The translations under genes were made by a program, and so were the position numbers. Below, piece by piece: positions 1 through 9,416 of a stretch of DNA of 64,000 nucleotides. Location of the stretch: positions 372,001 to 436,000 of the forward strand of contig JACJYT010000003.1 in the NCBI GenBank assembly GCA_020635975.1, in the 5' to 3' direction. Position 1 is the stretch's first letter. Every line of letters begins with the position of its first letter. The stretch is from Chitinophagales bacterium (GTDB lineage: Bacteria > Bacteroidota > Bacteroidia > Chitinophagales > UBA8649). The notes below the pieces were generated by a model that did not search any database, was not told the origin of the DNA, and worked only from the letters and a program-made list of their open reading frames with translations.

Positions 1-467
1 GACAAGGAGATTCCTTAGTATTGGTAAGCAATGGTGGTCTAGATACCGCTTATGTAAATTTAGGAGCAAGCACCGATACCGACGATCAAACACTAAGCTT
101 ATCGAACGATACCCTATACATTTCCGAAGGGAACTTTGTTGTGCTAAGCGACAATGTAAACGATGCGGATGCTGACCCAACAAACGAGCTACAAACTTTA
201 AGTTTTGATACAGATAGTTTGTATTTGAGCAATGGCGGAAGTATTGCGATAAATGATCTTGCAATTTTAGGACCGCAAGGACCAGTAGGACCACAAGGTC
301 CAGCAGGCTTAGATGGAGCGGATGGTGCACAAGGCCCAGCAGGACCACAAGGTCCAGCAGGTTTAGATGGAGCAGATGGTGCACAAGGCCCAGCAGGACC
401 ACAAGGCCCGGCAGGCTTAGATGGAGAGATGGCCACGAGGTCCAGCAGGAATGCAGATTGCAATTAG
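1..467 (+). CDS. 5'-truncated fragment of collagen-like surface protein, interrupted at its 3' end
   Basis: The frame is open from the first bases of the window, so the true start lies upstream; the TTG at 21 is not a convincing start because coding-like sequence (G-D-S-L-V-L) precedes it. It encodes Asp/Ser/Leu-rich repeats of the type DDQTLSLSNDTLYIS, also found further on in the same protein, then Gly-X-Y triplets from about 270. A stop at 465-467 lies inside a scrambled stretch. The collagen frame resumes in the same phase after about 650 (position mod 3 is identical), so this fragment and the CDS at 609-5984 are almost certainly one gene. It is probably a secreted or surface fibre. Confidence 0.75.
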   Translation, partial: QGDSLVLVSNGGLDTAYVNLGASTDTDDQTLSLSNDTLYISEGNFVVLSDNVNDADADPTNELQTLSFDTDSLYLSNGGSIAINDLAILGPQGPVGPQGPAGLDGADGAQGPAGPQGPAGLDGADGAQGPAGPQGPAGLDGEMATRSSRNADCN

Positions 468-2150
468 ATGGCGCAGATGGAGCTAAGGACCAGTGAACGA
501 GGGTGGGGACGGACCACAAGGCAGCAGATGAGTTGATACAGAGCGGATTGGGTTTGAGCAATGGCGGAGCAGCGATAGAGGCTTGCAATAGGACCGCAAG
601 GCCAGTAGGACCACAAGGTCCGCAGGATTAGATGGAGCAGATGGTGCACAAGGCCAGCAGGACCACAAGGTCCGGCAGGCTTAGATGGAGCAGATGGAGC
701 ACAAGGCCCAGTAGGACCACAAGGTCCGGCAGGATTAGACGGAGCAGATGGCGCACAAGGACCAGTAGGACCACAAGGTCCGGCAGGATTAGACGGAGCA
801 GATGGCGCACCTGGCCCCGCAGGTCCACAAGGACCGGCAGGCTTAGACGGAGCGGATGGGGCACCAGGCCCAGTAGGTCCCCAAGGTCCAGCAGGCTTAG
901 ATGGAGCAGATGGAGCACAAGGCCCAGTAGGACCACAAGGTCCAGCAGGCTTAGATGGAGCAGATGGTGCTCAAGGACCAGCAGGACCACAAGGTCCAGC
1001 AGGCTTAGATGGAGCAGATGGCGCGCAAGGCCCAGCAGGTCCACAAGGTCCAGCAGGATTAGATGGAGCGGATGGCGCTCCAGGACCAGCAGGCCCACAA
1101 GGTCCAGCAGGCTTAGATGGAGCAGATGGCGCACCAGGTCCAGCAGGCCCACAAGGTCCAGCAGGCTTAGATGGAGCAGATGGCGCACAAGGCCCCGCAG
1201 GTCCACAAGGACCGGCAGGCTTAGACGGAGCGGATGGGGCACCAGGCCCAGTAGGTCCACAAGGTCCAGCAGGTTTGGACGGAGCAGATGGTGCACCTGG
1301 CCCAGCAGGATTAGATGGAGCGGATGGAGCCCAAGGACCGGTAGGTCCCCAAGGTCCAGCAGGCTTAGACGGAGCAGATGGTGCTCAAGGACCAGCAGGA
1401 CCACAAGGTCCAGCAGGTTTAGATGGAGCAGATGGTGCACAAGGACCAGCAGGACCGCAAGGACCGGCAGGCTTAGATGGAGCAGATGGAGCACAAGGCC
1501 CAGCAGGACCACAAGGTCCGGCAGGATTAGACGGAGCAGATGGCGCACAAGGCCCAGCAGGACCACAAGGTCCAGCAGGATTAGATGGAGCAGATGGCGC
1601 ACCAGGTCCAGTAGGCCCACAAGGTCCGGCAGGCTTAGATGGAGCAGATGGCGCACCAGGTCCAGCAGGCCCACAAGGTCCAGCAGGCTTAGATGGAGCA
1701 GATGGCGCACAAGGCCCAGTAGGACCACAAGGTCCGGCAGGATTAGACGGAGCGGATGGTGCTCAAGGCCCAGCAGGACCACAAGGCCCGGCAGGATTAG
1801 ATGGAGCAGATGGCGCTCAAGGCCCAGCAGGCCCACAAGGTCCAGCAGGCTTAGATGGAGCAGATGGTGCTCAAGGACCAGCAGGCCCACAAGGTCCAGC
1901 AGGCTTAGATGGAGCAGATGGCGCGCAAGGCCCAGTAGGCCCACAAGGTCCAGCAGGCTTAGATGGAGCGGATGGAGCTCAAGGCCCAGTAGGTCCACAA
2001 GGACCAGCAGGACCACAAGGCCCGGCAGGTTTAGATGGAGCAGATGGTGCACAAGGCCCAGTAGGACCACAAGGTCCAGCAGGTTTAGACGGAGCAGATG
2101 GAGCCCAAGGCCCAGTAGGACCACAAGGTCCGGCAGGTCCACAGGGAGAT
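270..2150 (+). repeat. collagen-like 54-bp tandem repeats
   Basis: Gly-X-Y triplets run in tandem, with a basic 18-residue unit GPQGPAGLDGADGAQGPA (54 bp) and variants that replace A with V or Q with P. The array is interrupted at about 430-660 by scrambled sequence. Prokaryotic collagen-like domains form triple helices in surface fibres and often vary in copy number. The high nucleotide identity between units makes both slippage and misassembly likely. Confidence 0.95.
430..660 (+). other. scrambled, frame-destroying stretch inside the collagen repeats
   Basis: This stretch contains stops in the collagen frame at 465, 534, 555, 576 and 606. Positions about 482-621 look like a degraded copy of 145-302: the same words (gctaag, ttgagcaatggcgga, ggaccgcaagg) occur in the same order with many small insertions and deletions. 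Single-base losses in otherwise standard repeat words appear near 600, 618 and 652. This fits an unpolished or misassembled repeat; true pseudogenisation is possible but less likely because thousands of bases downstream stay open. Confidence 0.7.
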
Positions 2151-5100
2151 CCAGCGACTGATGATCAATTTATAGATCTATTTTCTTTAAGTGGTAATAG
2201 CATTCAGCTTTCTTTAGATAATGACGGCCAGGCACCTTCAACTTTGGACTTGTCGCCATTACTTGGCGACCATAATACCTTAGACGAAGCCTATGATGAA
2301 GGGGGTTTAGGATTAGGAAGAATTATTAATGCTACTGATGGTGCCTTGAGAGTTAATGGTGGGGATGGTTTTATAGTTACAGGTGCGCTGAATTCAGGAG
2401 ATCTTATCGAAGTTACTGGAGCTGGTACAAGAATGTTTTTCAATCCGTATAGAGCGGCCTTTAGAACGGGACAAGTAACTGGTAATCAATGGGATAATGA
2501 TAGTATTGGAAGAGTTAGTTTTGCTGCAGGTTTAAATACAAAAGCCTTAAGTTTTTATTCTACCGCTATGGGCTTCAATACTATAGCAAGAGGTTCTAAT
2601 GCAAGTGCCTTTGGTGCGAACACGCAAGCCTTAGGTAGTGTATCTACAAGTTTTGGTTCTTCTACTATCGCTCGTGGTAATACCTCAGTGAGCTTTGGTG
2701 CCAATACAGAAGCTGCAGGATCAAATTCTAGCTCTTTTGGAACAAATACGATTGCACATTCTTATTCTGAAACAAGCATAGGAACTTATAATGAAAACTA
2801 TGTTCCCAATTTCACAGGGGGCATACATGCCAACGACCGCTTGTTTGTAGTTGGGAATGGAACCTCGAATGTAAACCGTAGTAATGCTTTTACCATTTTG
2901 AAAAATGGAAATATTGGAATTGGAAATAATGCTACCACCCCAAGTCATTTATTACATTTAAATAATGGACTTACGGATCCTCTGCGTATTGAGAATTTAG
3001 CAAATGACCCTAGTTTAGATAATATAATGGTTACCGATGCCAATGGCGTGGTTCACATTCGAGATGCATCTACCTTAGGGGCCGTAAATACGGATAATCA
3101 AACGCTTACGCTTTCAGGAACCAACTTAGCCATAAGTGGGGGGAATTCTGTTAATTTATCTACTTTGCAAGATGGTACAGGCACAGATGATCAAAATTTA
3201 ACCGGAGCAAGCTTAACAGGTACTACCTTGCAAATTGGTATAGAGAATGGCTCTTCAGCAAGTGTGAATTTGGCTGCTCTTAACACAGATAATCAAAATT
3301 TATCTTTATCAGGTACGAACCTATCCATTTCTGGTGGAAACACGGTTAATTTATCCACTTTACAAGATGGTACAGGTACTGATGATCAAAATTTAACCGG
3401 GGCAAGTTTAACGGGTACAACCTTGCAAATTAATATTGAAAACGGATCTTCAGCTAGTGTAGATTTATCGCCTCTTCAAACTAATGATGCCGATTGGTTT
3501 CGTAGAAATACCACGAATTCTCCAAATTCAATTACCGATAATATCTATACAGAGGGTAATGTAGCAATAGGTGCAGGCCAAGCTAATAATTATCGTTTAG
3601 AAGTTGAAAGCAGCTCTGGTAACAATACATTTTCGTTTGGGAATGTTACAACAGATGTGGATGCTGCAGTAATTAATAAAAATGAATCTAGTGGAAATGC
3701 CTTAGTTGTTAATCAATTAAGTGGCTATACTGTAACTCCAAAGTCTGCCATATTAGCTTTCAACGAATTGGGCGACTGGGAAACCAGATTAGCACACTTT
3801 GAATCTTCACCCTTAGCAAGCTACGGAATACATGTTTTGGGTCCAAATACCGCTCTTAATTCACATGCTGCTTGGTTTGAAGTTTCAAATACTTTGAATT
3901 ATTTAACGGATGTAAATGGAGTTACTTCTCGTATTCAGTTTAATAATAATGCTCCTTATAGTAACTACGCTTATAATGCTATTTTATCTGGAACGGGGGG
4001 CTCCACTAAATATGGCTACCATGTTAATGTTCCTACTAGTGTTGGTGGTACCCATTACGGAATTTTCTCTAACGTACTTAAAGCAGGAAGCTATGCTGGC
4101 TACTTCTTAGGAAGGGTATCTATAGGTACCACTACTGCAAATAACTATATTTTGCCGGCATCACGAGGTACGAATAATCAAATTATGCAAACAGATGGAA
4201 CGGGCAATGTTACTTGGGTAGACCCTTCTAGTATTTTGACAAACCACAACACCTTGGATGCCGCCTATGATGAAGGTGGAAACGGAGCAGGCAGAGTAAT
4301 AAGTGCAACGGATGGCGCAGTACGTGTTAATGGCGATGATGGTTTAATTGTAACAGGTACTTTTGGAACTGGAGATCAAATTGAAGTTACTGGTGCTGGT
4401 ACGAGAATGTTTTTTAATCCTTTTAAAGCGGCCTTTAGAGCAGGTCGAGTAACATCTACACAATGGGATAATGCTAATTTAGGCAACTATTCTTTCGCAG
4501 CAGGTTATAACACCTTAGCTAGTGGTACTTATAGTTTGTCGGCTGGACAAGGGAATACAAGTTCTGGAGAAGCTAGTACAAGTTTTGGTTTAACGAATAT
4601 TGCCTCTGGAGATTACTCCTTTGCTGTTGGAGAGGATAACGATGTTCAAGGCATATATTCTGGTGCAATTGGTTATGGCCACAATGTAATTTCTGGTTCT
4701 TCCTTTGCTGCCGGAAGATTGAATACGAATAATGGGGTTCAATCTGCAAGCATTGGCTATAATAACTCCTCTTTAGCTCCACAAACCATGACCTTTGGAA
4801 ATTTTAACAGAGCTATGGTAGCAACTGGAGCAGCTATGGGACATGGAAATATAAGCCAAACTTGGGCTGAAATGGTTTTAGGGATGTTTAATGATACCGT
4901 AGTAAGTCCAAATACCACAAATGCTAGATTACCCGATGACAGATTGTTTGTGCTTGGAAATGGATTAAGCAATGCGAACAGAAGCAATGCTATGGTGGTG
5001 TTAAAGGATGGTAGAACTGGAATTAATAATGTAAATCCAACTAACGCTATGTTGACCATTAATGACGACGATTATGACCTCACCGTAGATTTGGATATGG

Positions 5101-5984
5101 ATAGAACTTCAGGTACCTTATTATATGGTTTGCGAAATTTTGTAGATTTAGATGGAACTGCAAACACAGGATATGGTATCTATAACAATATTGAGAAACT
5201 TCCTAGCAACACGAGTAATGGAAGTATGTATGGCGAATATACTTTGGCCTACAACAGATATTCTGGAACCTTAACCTCTGTAGTGTATGGAAACAATGTT
5301 TCTGCTTACAAATACAATGGTACAGTAGGTGATGTTTATGGAGGTCGTTTCTATGCATATAGACAAATGACAGGTGGTAATGCCTACGGGGTTTATGGTA
5401 TCGTGGCAGGAAATGCTACCAATAATTGGGCTGGTTACTTCGCAGGTAATGTATACACCACCGGATCCTATTTGCCATCCGATTTTAAATTGAAGAGAAA
5501 TATACAGCCTCTAGAAAGCGCAATAGATAAGCTAAGAACTTTAGAGATTAAACGCTACGAATACAATACCGAAGAATATGATTTTATGAATTTGCCAGAA
5601 GGAGAACAAACAGGTCTAATTGTTCAAGATGTAGAAAAAGTATATCCTGAGTTAATCAAAACGGCGGTACATCCAAAGGCAGATTCTGTGAATGTATACC
5701 AAGGCTTAGAAAAAGAGCACGATGAGGTGGAGTATAAGGCAATCAATTACACCGGACTTATTCCACATCTTGTAAAGGCTATTCAAGAACAACAATCTAT
5801 GATAGAAGTAATGCAAACAGATGAAACAGAGTGGAATAGCTTATTGGAAGAAGTGGAGTTGCTTAAGGATGAAAACCAAAGCTTGAATAAGGAGAATGCT
5901 CAGTTAAAAGAAGATATGGAGGGCATACAAGCTAAATTAGAGCAATTGGAATTGCTAATCAATACGATAATCCAAGATAAATAA
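609..5984 (+). CDS. collagen-like / YadA-head-like surface protein with C-terminal S74 intramolecular chaperone
   Basis: This is the 3' continuation of the gene at 1-467. In order it has collagen repeats to about 2150; a first module with YadA-like head repeats (AFGANTQALGS-type 14-mers, about 2500-2800); three short DDQNLTGAS-type repeats (3080-3480); a second copy of the head module (4242-5035); and a C-terminal peptidase S74 domain starting near 5478 with the SDFKLKRNI motif. The Ser there is the usual self-cleavage residue. A coiled coil follows (about 5800-5984). S74 domains trimerise fibres and then cleave themselves, as in phage tail spikes. I infer a trimeric surface or fibre protein. 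No T9SS sorting domain is visible at the C-terminus, which suits proteolytic removal. TTG 1275 is an internal codon of the repeats, not a credible start. Confidence 0.85.
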   Translation, partial: DHKVRRIRWSRWCTRPAGPQGPAGLDGADGAQGPVGPQGPAGLDGADGAQGPVGPQGPAGLDGADGAPGPAGPQGPAGLDGADGAPGPVGPQGPAGLDGADGAQGPVGPQGPAGLDGADGAQGPAGPQGPAGLDGADGAQGPAGPQGPAGLDGADGAPGPAGPQGPAGLDGADGAPGPAGPQGPAGLDGADGAQGPAGPQGPAGLDGADGAPGPVGPQGPAGLDGADGAPGPAGLDGADGAQGPVGPQGPAGLDGADGAQGPAGPQGPAGLDGADGAQGPAGPQGPAGLDGADGAQGPAGPQGPAGLDGADGAQGPAGPQGPAGLDGADGAPGPVGPQGPAGLDGADGAPGPAGPQGPAGLDGADGAQGPVGPQGPAGLDGADGAQGPAGPQGPAGLDGADGAQGPAGPQGPAGLDGADGAQGPAGPQGPAGLDGADGAQGPVGPQGPAGLDGADGAQGPVGPQGPAGPQGPAGLDGADGAQGPVGPQGPAGLDGADGAQGPVGPQGPAGPQGDPATDDQFIDLFSLSGNSIQLSLDNDGQAPSTLDLSPLLGDHNTLDEAYDEGGLGLGRIINATDGALRVNGGDGFIVTGALNSGDLIEVTGAGTRMFFNPYRAAFRTGQVTGNQWDNDSIGRVSFAAGLNTKALSFYSTAMGFNTIARGSNASAFGANTQALGSVSTSFGSSTIARGNTSVSFGANTEAAGSNSSSFGTNTIAHSYSETSIGTYNENYVPNFTGGIHANDRLFVVGNGTSNVNRSNAFTILKNGNIGIGNNATTPSHLLHLNNGLTDPLRIENLANDPSLDNIMVTDANGVVHIRDASTLGAVNTDNQTLTLSGTNLAISGGNSVNLSTLQDGTGTDDQNLTGASLTGTTLQIGIENGSSASVNLAALNTDNQNLSLSGTNLSISGGNTVNLSTLQDGTGTDDQNLTGASLTGTTLQINIENGSSASVDLSPLQTNDADWFRRNTTNSPNSITDNIYTEGNVAIGAGQANNYRLEVESSSGNNTFSFGNVTTDVDAAVINKNESSGNALVVNQLSGYTVTPKSAILAFNELGDWETRLAHFESSPLASYGIHVLGPNTALNSHAAWFEVSNTLNYLTDVNGVTSRIQFNNNAPYSNYAYNAILSGTGGSTKYGYHVNVPTSVGGTHYGIFSNVLKAGSYAGYFLGRVSIGTTTANNYILPASRGTNNQIMQTDGTGNVTWVDPSSILTNHNTLDAAYDEGGNGAGRVISATDGAVRVNGDDGLIVTGTFGTGDQIEVTGAGTRMFFNPFKAAFRAGRVTSTQWDNANLGNYSFAAGYNTLASGTYSLSAGQGNTSSGEASTSFGLTNIASGDYSFAVGEDNDVQGIYSGAIGYGHNVISGSSFAAGRLNTNNGVQSASIGYNNSSLAPQTMTFGNFNRAMVATGAAMGHGNISQTWAEMVLGMFNDTVVSPNTTNARLPDDRLFVLGNGLSNANRSNAMVVLKDGRTGINNVNPTNAMLTINDDDYDLTVDLDMDRTSGTLLYGLRNFVDLDGTANTGYGIYNNIEKLPSNTSNGSMYGEYTLAYNRYSGTLTSVVYGNNVSAYKYNGTVGDVYGGRFYAYRQMTGGNAYGVYGIVAGNATNNWAGYFAGNVYTTGSYLPSDFKLKRNIQPLESAIDKLRTLEIKRYEYNTEEYDFMNLPEGEQTGLIVQDVEKVYPELIKTAVHPKADSVNVYQGLEKEHDEVEYKAINYTGLIPHLVKAIQEQQSMIEVMQTDETEWNSLLEEVELLKDENQSLNKENAQLKEDMEGIQAKLEQLELLINTIIQDK
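2268..5035 (+). repeat. internally duplicated head module (copies at about 2268-2940 and 4242-5035)
   Basis: Both copies begin with HNTLD.AYDEGG, pass through TDGA.RVNG.DG and IEVTGAGTRMFFNP, contain head-type repeats, and end with DRLFV.GNG.SN.NRSNA. The order and spacing are preserved while the sequence has diverged, so this is an old intragenic duplication. The intervening segment carries shorter repeats with LSGTNL.ISGGN and NLSTLQDGTGTDDQNL. Confidence 0.85.
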
Positions 5985-6013
5985 AGATGTATCCTAAAGC
6001 TTAGGCTTAATTT

Positions 6014-6044
6014 GGGCATGGACCTTTGTTCATGCCCATTTTTA
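6014..6044. terminator. hairpin terminator between convergent genes
   Basis: GGGCATG at 6014-6020 pairs with CATGCCC at 6031-6037 around a 10-nt loop and is followed by ATTTTTAT. It lies just past the stop of the S74 protein and overlaps the last codons of the minus-strand exonuclease gene. Confidence 0.75.
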
Positions 6045-6740
6045 TACCATTAAGATCTGCTCGTCTTGAATTAAGTTTTCACCTCTCCATTTTTGAACTA
6101 ATCTTACTACACTTACCACATCCTTAACACAATAGTCGACGATTCTTTTTAGGTCTTTCTCTTTCCAATATACTTGGTTAACCATGCTGCCATCAATATC
6201 GTCTTTGGGAGAAGGAATATTAAAAATTTCGGTGAGTAAATTTAAACTGGTATAAGCTTTATAATCTCCAAATTTCCATAATTGTAGCGTGTCGATAAAA
6301 TCGAGTTCCCAGGGTTTTTTACCTGCTACATTGATGCAAGCGGGTAGTGGTATACCATGAACTAGCATTCTTCTGCATAGATAGGGTACGTCAAATTCTT
6401 TGATGTTATGTCCGCATAATTGTAAGTTATTCTTGCTTAATACTTGAGAGAACTGTTCTAGTAGTTCCTTTTCATTATTCGAAGAGTAAGATTTAATTCT
6501 CAACGTTTCATTTTGCAAAATACCACAAGAGATGCAGATAATCTTGCCAAATTCTGCATAGATGGCAGCAGCATTCTCATAGCTCGAACTTTCTTCTTCT
6601 AACTCGCTTTTTTTAATAAATTCGTGCTTCCTTTTCCAAAGTTTTTGAATGTCCTCTGGGGCATTATCTAGAGTTTGCCATTCGCTTGCAGTTTCTAAAT
6701 CAAAAAACAATATTCTATTCAAAGGGGTATTTAGCCACAT
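6042..6740 (-). CDS. PolB-like 3'-5' exonuclease
   Basis: A 232-residue DEDDy-type exonuclease related to the predicted PolB-like 3'-5' exonuclease family (DNA_pol_B_exo2). Visible motifs are FDLET near the N-terminus (first acidic pair), HNIKEFDVPYL in the middle (exo II), and YCVKDV near residue 210 (exo III, with Tyr and Asp spaced as in DEDDy enzymes). It would remove nucleotides from the 3' end of DNA, possibly in repair; the exact role of this stand-alone family is not established. It starts at ATG 6740 and converges on the S74 gene. Length is typical of the family and no key residue is missing. Confidence 0.85.
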   Translation of the reverse strand: MWLNTPLNRILFFDLETASEWQTLDNAPEDIQKLWKRKHEFIKKSELEEESSSYENAAAIYAEFGKIICISCGILQNETLRIKSYSSNNEKELLEQFSQVLSKNNLQLCGHNIKEFDVPYLCRRMLVHGIPLPACINVAGKKPWELDFIDTLQLWKFGDYKAYTSLNLLTEIFNIPSPKDDIDGSMVNQVYWKEKDLKRIVDYCVKDVVSVVRLVQKWRGENLIQDEQILMV

Positions 6741-6858
6741 CTTTTTGTTTCAAAGCTAAATGTCCAAAAGCAGTCTGGATTTGAAATTTAGTAAGTTTCG
6801 ATTTTTAATGCTTGAACAAACCTTTTTCTTTGGTATTTGTTCTTAAAAGAAAAACCCT

Positions 6859-7335
6859 ATGGCTTTTTATCAATTCGTAAGAGAGCAAAGCATTCCAGCG
6901 ACTTTAGACGAAGTTTGGGATTTTGTTTCCTCACCAAGAAATTTAGAAAAAATTACTCCAAAGCACATGGCTTTCGAGGTCACATCTAAAGGCGCTGATG
7001 CAAAAATGTATGCTGGGATGATTATTAGTTATAAGCTGCGTCCATTAGCTTGGCTACCCTTCAAATTACCTTGGTTAACTGAAATTACACATGTAGTAGA
7101 CAAAACCTATTTTGTAGATGAACAAAGGATTGGTCCCTATAGACTTTGGCATCATCAGCATAAACTTACCGCTATTGAAGGTGGTGTAAGAATGGAAGAC
7201 ATAGTTACTTATGAGCCACCATTTGGAATATTGGGGGCTTTTGCGAATGCTTTATTTATAAAAAAACAGCTTCAAGCTATATTCGAATTTCGCTATCGGG
7301 CTATTGAGGAAATTTTCGGTAAAATGAAAGAATAG
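6859..7335 (+). CDS. SRPBCC-superfamily protein (polyketide cyclase-like)
   Basis: 158 residues with the START/SRPBCC pattern: an N-terminal strand and helix (IPATLDEVWDFVSSPRNLEKITP), a central sheet with WLTEITHV and YFVDEQRIGPYRLWHHQH, and a long C-terminal helix (FEFRYRAIEEIF). Homologues are often annotated as cyclase/dehydrase or coenzyme Q-binding proteins and bind hydrophobic ligands in a helix-grip cavity. No catalytic residues can be assigned and the ligand is unknown. It is a single gene, closed by a strong terminator at 7349-7386 and convergent with dnaK. Confidence 0.8.
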   Translation: MAFYQFVREQSIPATLDEVWDFVSSPRNLEKITPKHMAFEVTSKGADAKMYAGMIISYKLRPLAWLPFKLPWLTEITHVVDKTYFVDEQRIGPYRLWHHQHKLTAIEGGVRMEDIVTYEPPFGILGAFANALFIKKQLQAIFEFRYRAIEEIFGKMKE

Positions 7336-7348
7336 AGTTCTGTAAAAC

Positions 7349-7386
7349 GAAGAAGCCCGAGTTGTATTAACAACTCGGGCTTCTTC
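7349..7386. terminator. strong bidirectional terminator
   Basis: A perfect 16-bp stem, 7349-7364 pairing with 7371-7386, around a 6-nt loop. It lies between the convergent SRPBCC gene and dnaK. Pyrimidine-rich sequence follows on the plus strand and an A-rich tract precedes it, so it can serve both directions. Confidence 0.9.
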
Positions 7387-7406
7387 CTTTACTTCCTTAA
7401 AAAAGT

Positions 7407-9323
7407 TTACTTGTTATCGTCAACTTCTTCAAATTCAACATCTTCTGCTGCATCCGCACCTTCGGTAGCACCTTCTGTTGCATTTCCAGCATTTGCTTGT
7501 CCTTCAGCACCAGCTTCGGCTTGTTGCGCATTGTAGATATCTTGACTAGCAGCTTGGAATACGGTATTTAATTTTTCCATTCCAGCATCAATTCCAGCTA
7601 AATCTTCCGCCGCATGTGCTTTTTTCAATTCAGCTAAAGCTTCTTCGATTGGCGCTTTTTTATCGGCAGGAATTTTATCCCCATACTCTTTAATTTGTTT
7701 TTCCGTTTGGAAAATCAAACTATCTGCTTGGTTCATTTTCTCTACTCTTTCTTTAGCAATTTTATCTGCATCTTCATTCGCTTTAGCTTCTGCTTTCATT
7801 TTGTCAATTTCTTCTTGACTCAAGCCAGTAGAAGCTTCAATTCGAATACTTTGCTCTTTTCCTGTTCCTTTATCTTTAGCACTAACATTTAGTATACCAT
7901 TACTATCGATATCGAAGGTAACTTCGATTTGAGGAACTCCTCTCATCGCAGGTGGAATATCTCCTAAGTGGAAACGTCCGATACTTCTATTGTCTTTCGC
8001 TAAAGATCGTTCTCCTTGAAGAACATGTATTTCAACCGAAGGTTGGTTGTCTACCGCCGTGGTAAATACTTGCGATTTTTTAGTTGGAATGGTAGAATTC
8101 GACTCAATCAACTTGGTAAATACACCACCCATGGTTTCTAAACCTAGAGATAAAGGCGTTACATCTAAAAGTACGATATCGTCGGTTACATCTCCACTTA
8201 AAATACCACCTTGAATAGCAGCACCAATTGCCACAACCTCATCTGGATTTACTCCTTTAGATGGTTTTTTACCGAAGAAGCTTTCTACCGTTTCTTGAAT
8301 TTTAGGGATTCTAGTGGATCCCCCAACCAAAATAACTTCGTCGATATCCTTGGTAGTATAACCCGCATCTTTTAGCGCATTTTTCATTGGCTCTAAAGTT
8401 CTAGTGATTAAACTATCGCAAATTTGCTCAAATTTAGCTCTAGTTAATTTTTTAACTAAGTGCTTAGGAACACCATCAATAGCGGTTACATAAGGTAAGT
8501 TGATTTCTGTTTCAGAAGAACTAGATAATTCAATTTTTGCTTTTTCAGCAGCTTCTTTCAAACGTTGTAAAGACATAGGGTCTTTTTTCAAGTCGAAGTT
8601 TTCGTCTTTTTTAAACTCATCTGCTAACCAGTCAATAATCATGTTGTCGAAATCATCACCACCTAAGTTAACATCACCATTAGTAGATTTTACTTCGAAA
8701 ACACCATCACCTAATTCTAAGATAGAAACGTCGAAAGTTCCACCACCCAAGTCATAAACTGCGATTTTTAAATCTTGGTTTTTCTTGTCTAAACCATAAG
8801 CTAAAGCAGCAGCTGTAGGCTCGTTAATAATTCTTCTTACTGTTAAACCAGCAATTTCTCCAGCTTCTTTAGTAGCTTGACGCTCAGAATCATTAAAGTA
8901 AGCTGGAACAGTAATCACCGCTTCCGTTACTTCAGAACCCAAATAATCTTCTGCAGTTTTCTTCATTTTTTGAAGAATCATTGCCGAAATTTCTTGAGGA
9001 GTATACATTCTGTCGTCAATTCTAACTCGAATGGTATCATTGTCGCCTTTAACTACTTCATAAGCCACTCTCTCTGTAGAAGGGCTTTCGCTAAAGCGCT
9101 TACCCATAAATCTCTTTACTGAGGCAATTGTTCTTTTTGGATTAGTAACCGCTTGTCGTTTAGCTGGATCTCCAATTTTTCTTTCACCATTGTCCATAAA
9201 TGCAACCACCGATGGTGTAGTTCTTCTTCCTTCATCATTCTGAATTACTACAGGGTCACTTCCTTCCATAACCGATACACACGAGTTCGTAGTACCTAAG
9301 TCAATTCCTATAATTTTTCCCAT
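7407..9323 (-). CDS. dnaK: chaperone protein DnaK (Hsp70)
   Basis: 638 residues, full length. The ATPase domain begins with GIDLGTTNS; the phosphate motif DLGGGTFD and adenosine motif VGGSTRIP are present; the interdomain linker reads DIVLLDVTPLSLG near residue 385; the lid is followed by a Glu/Asp-rich tail ending EFEEVDDNK. DnaK binds exposed hydrophobic peptides in an ATP cycle driven by DnaJ and GrpE; neither partner is in the window. It is transcribed alone on the minus strand. The 243-bp gap to panB contains three TGTCA words at 9417, 9450 and 9471 that may be regulatory, but I see no clear TAnnTTTG box for this gene. Confidence 0.98.
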   Translation of the reverse strand: MGKIIGIDLGTTNSCVSVMEGSDPVVIQNDEGRRTTPSVVAFMDNGERKIGDPAKRQAVTNPKRTIASVKRFMGKRFSESPSTERVAYEVVKGDNDTIRVRIDDRMYTPQEISAMILQKMKKTAEDYLGSEVTEAVITVPAYFNDSERQATKEAGEIAGLTVRRIINEPTAAALAYGLDKKNQDLKIAVYDLGGGTFDVSILELGDGVFEVKSTNGDVNLGGDDFDNMIIDWLADEFKKDENFDLKKDPMSLQRLKEAAEKAKIELSSSSETEINLPYVTAIDGVPKHLVKKLTRAKFEQICDSLITRTLEPMKNALKDAGYTTKDIDEVILVGGSTRIPKIQETVESFFGKKPSKGVNPDEVVAIGAAIQGGILSGDVTDDIVLLDVTPLSLGLETMGGVFTKLIESNSTIPTKKSQVFTTAVDNQPSVEIHVLQGERSLAKDNRSIGRFHLGDIPPAMRGVPQIEVTFDIDSNGILNVSAKDKGTGKEQSIRIEASTGLSQEEIDKMKAEAKANEDADKIAKERVEKMNQADSLIFQTEKQIKEYGDKIPADKKAPIEEALAELKKAHAAEDLAGIDAGMEKLNTVFQAASQDIYNAQQAEAGAEGQANAGNATEGATEGADAAEDVEFEEVDDNK

Positions 9324-9416
9324 TTTATATGTTTTTTATTTTTTTAATTAAGGTTTACAAGTCCTTAAAGTCAAACTTTATTCCAAAGCAGAAAGCTCTG
9401 AATAATGGTGAAATTT

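Noticed and set aside
21..23. TTG at 21 as the start of the first gene
   Set aside because: Coding-like residues continue upstream to base 3 without a stop, so the gene begins outside the window.
628..2161. Long open frames on the other two reading frames and antisense strand of the collagen region
   Set aside because: They arise because the 54-bp repeat has no stops in several frames; the products are Arg/Ser- or Leu/His-rich monotony with no start context.
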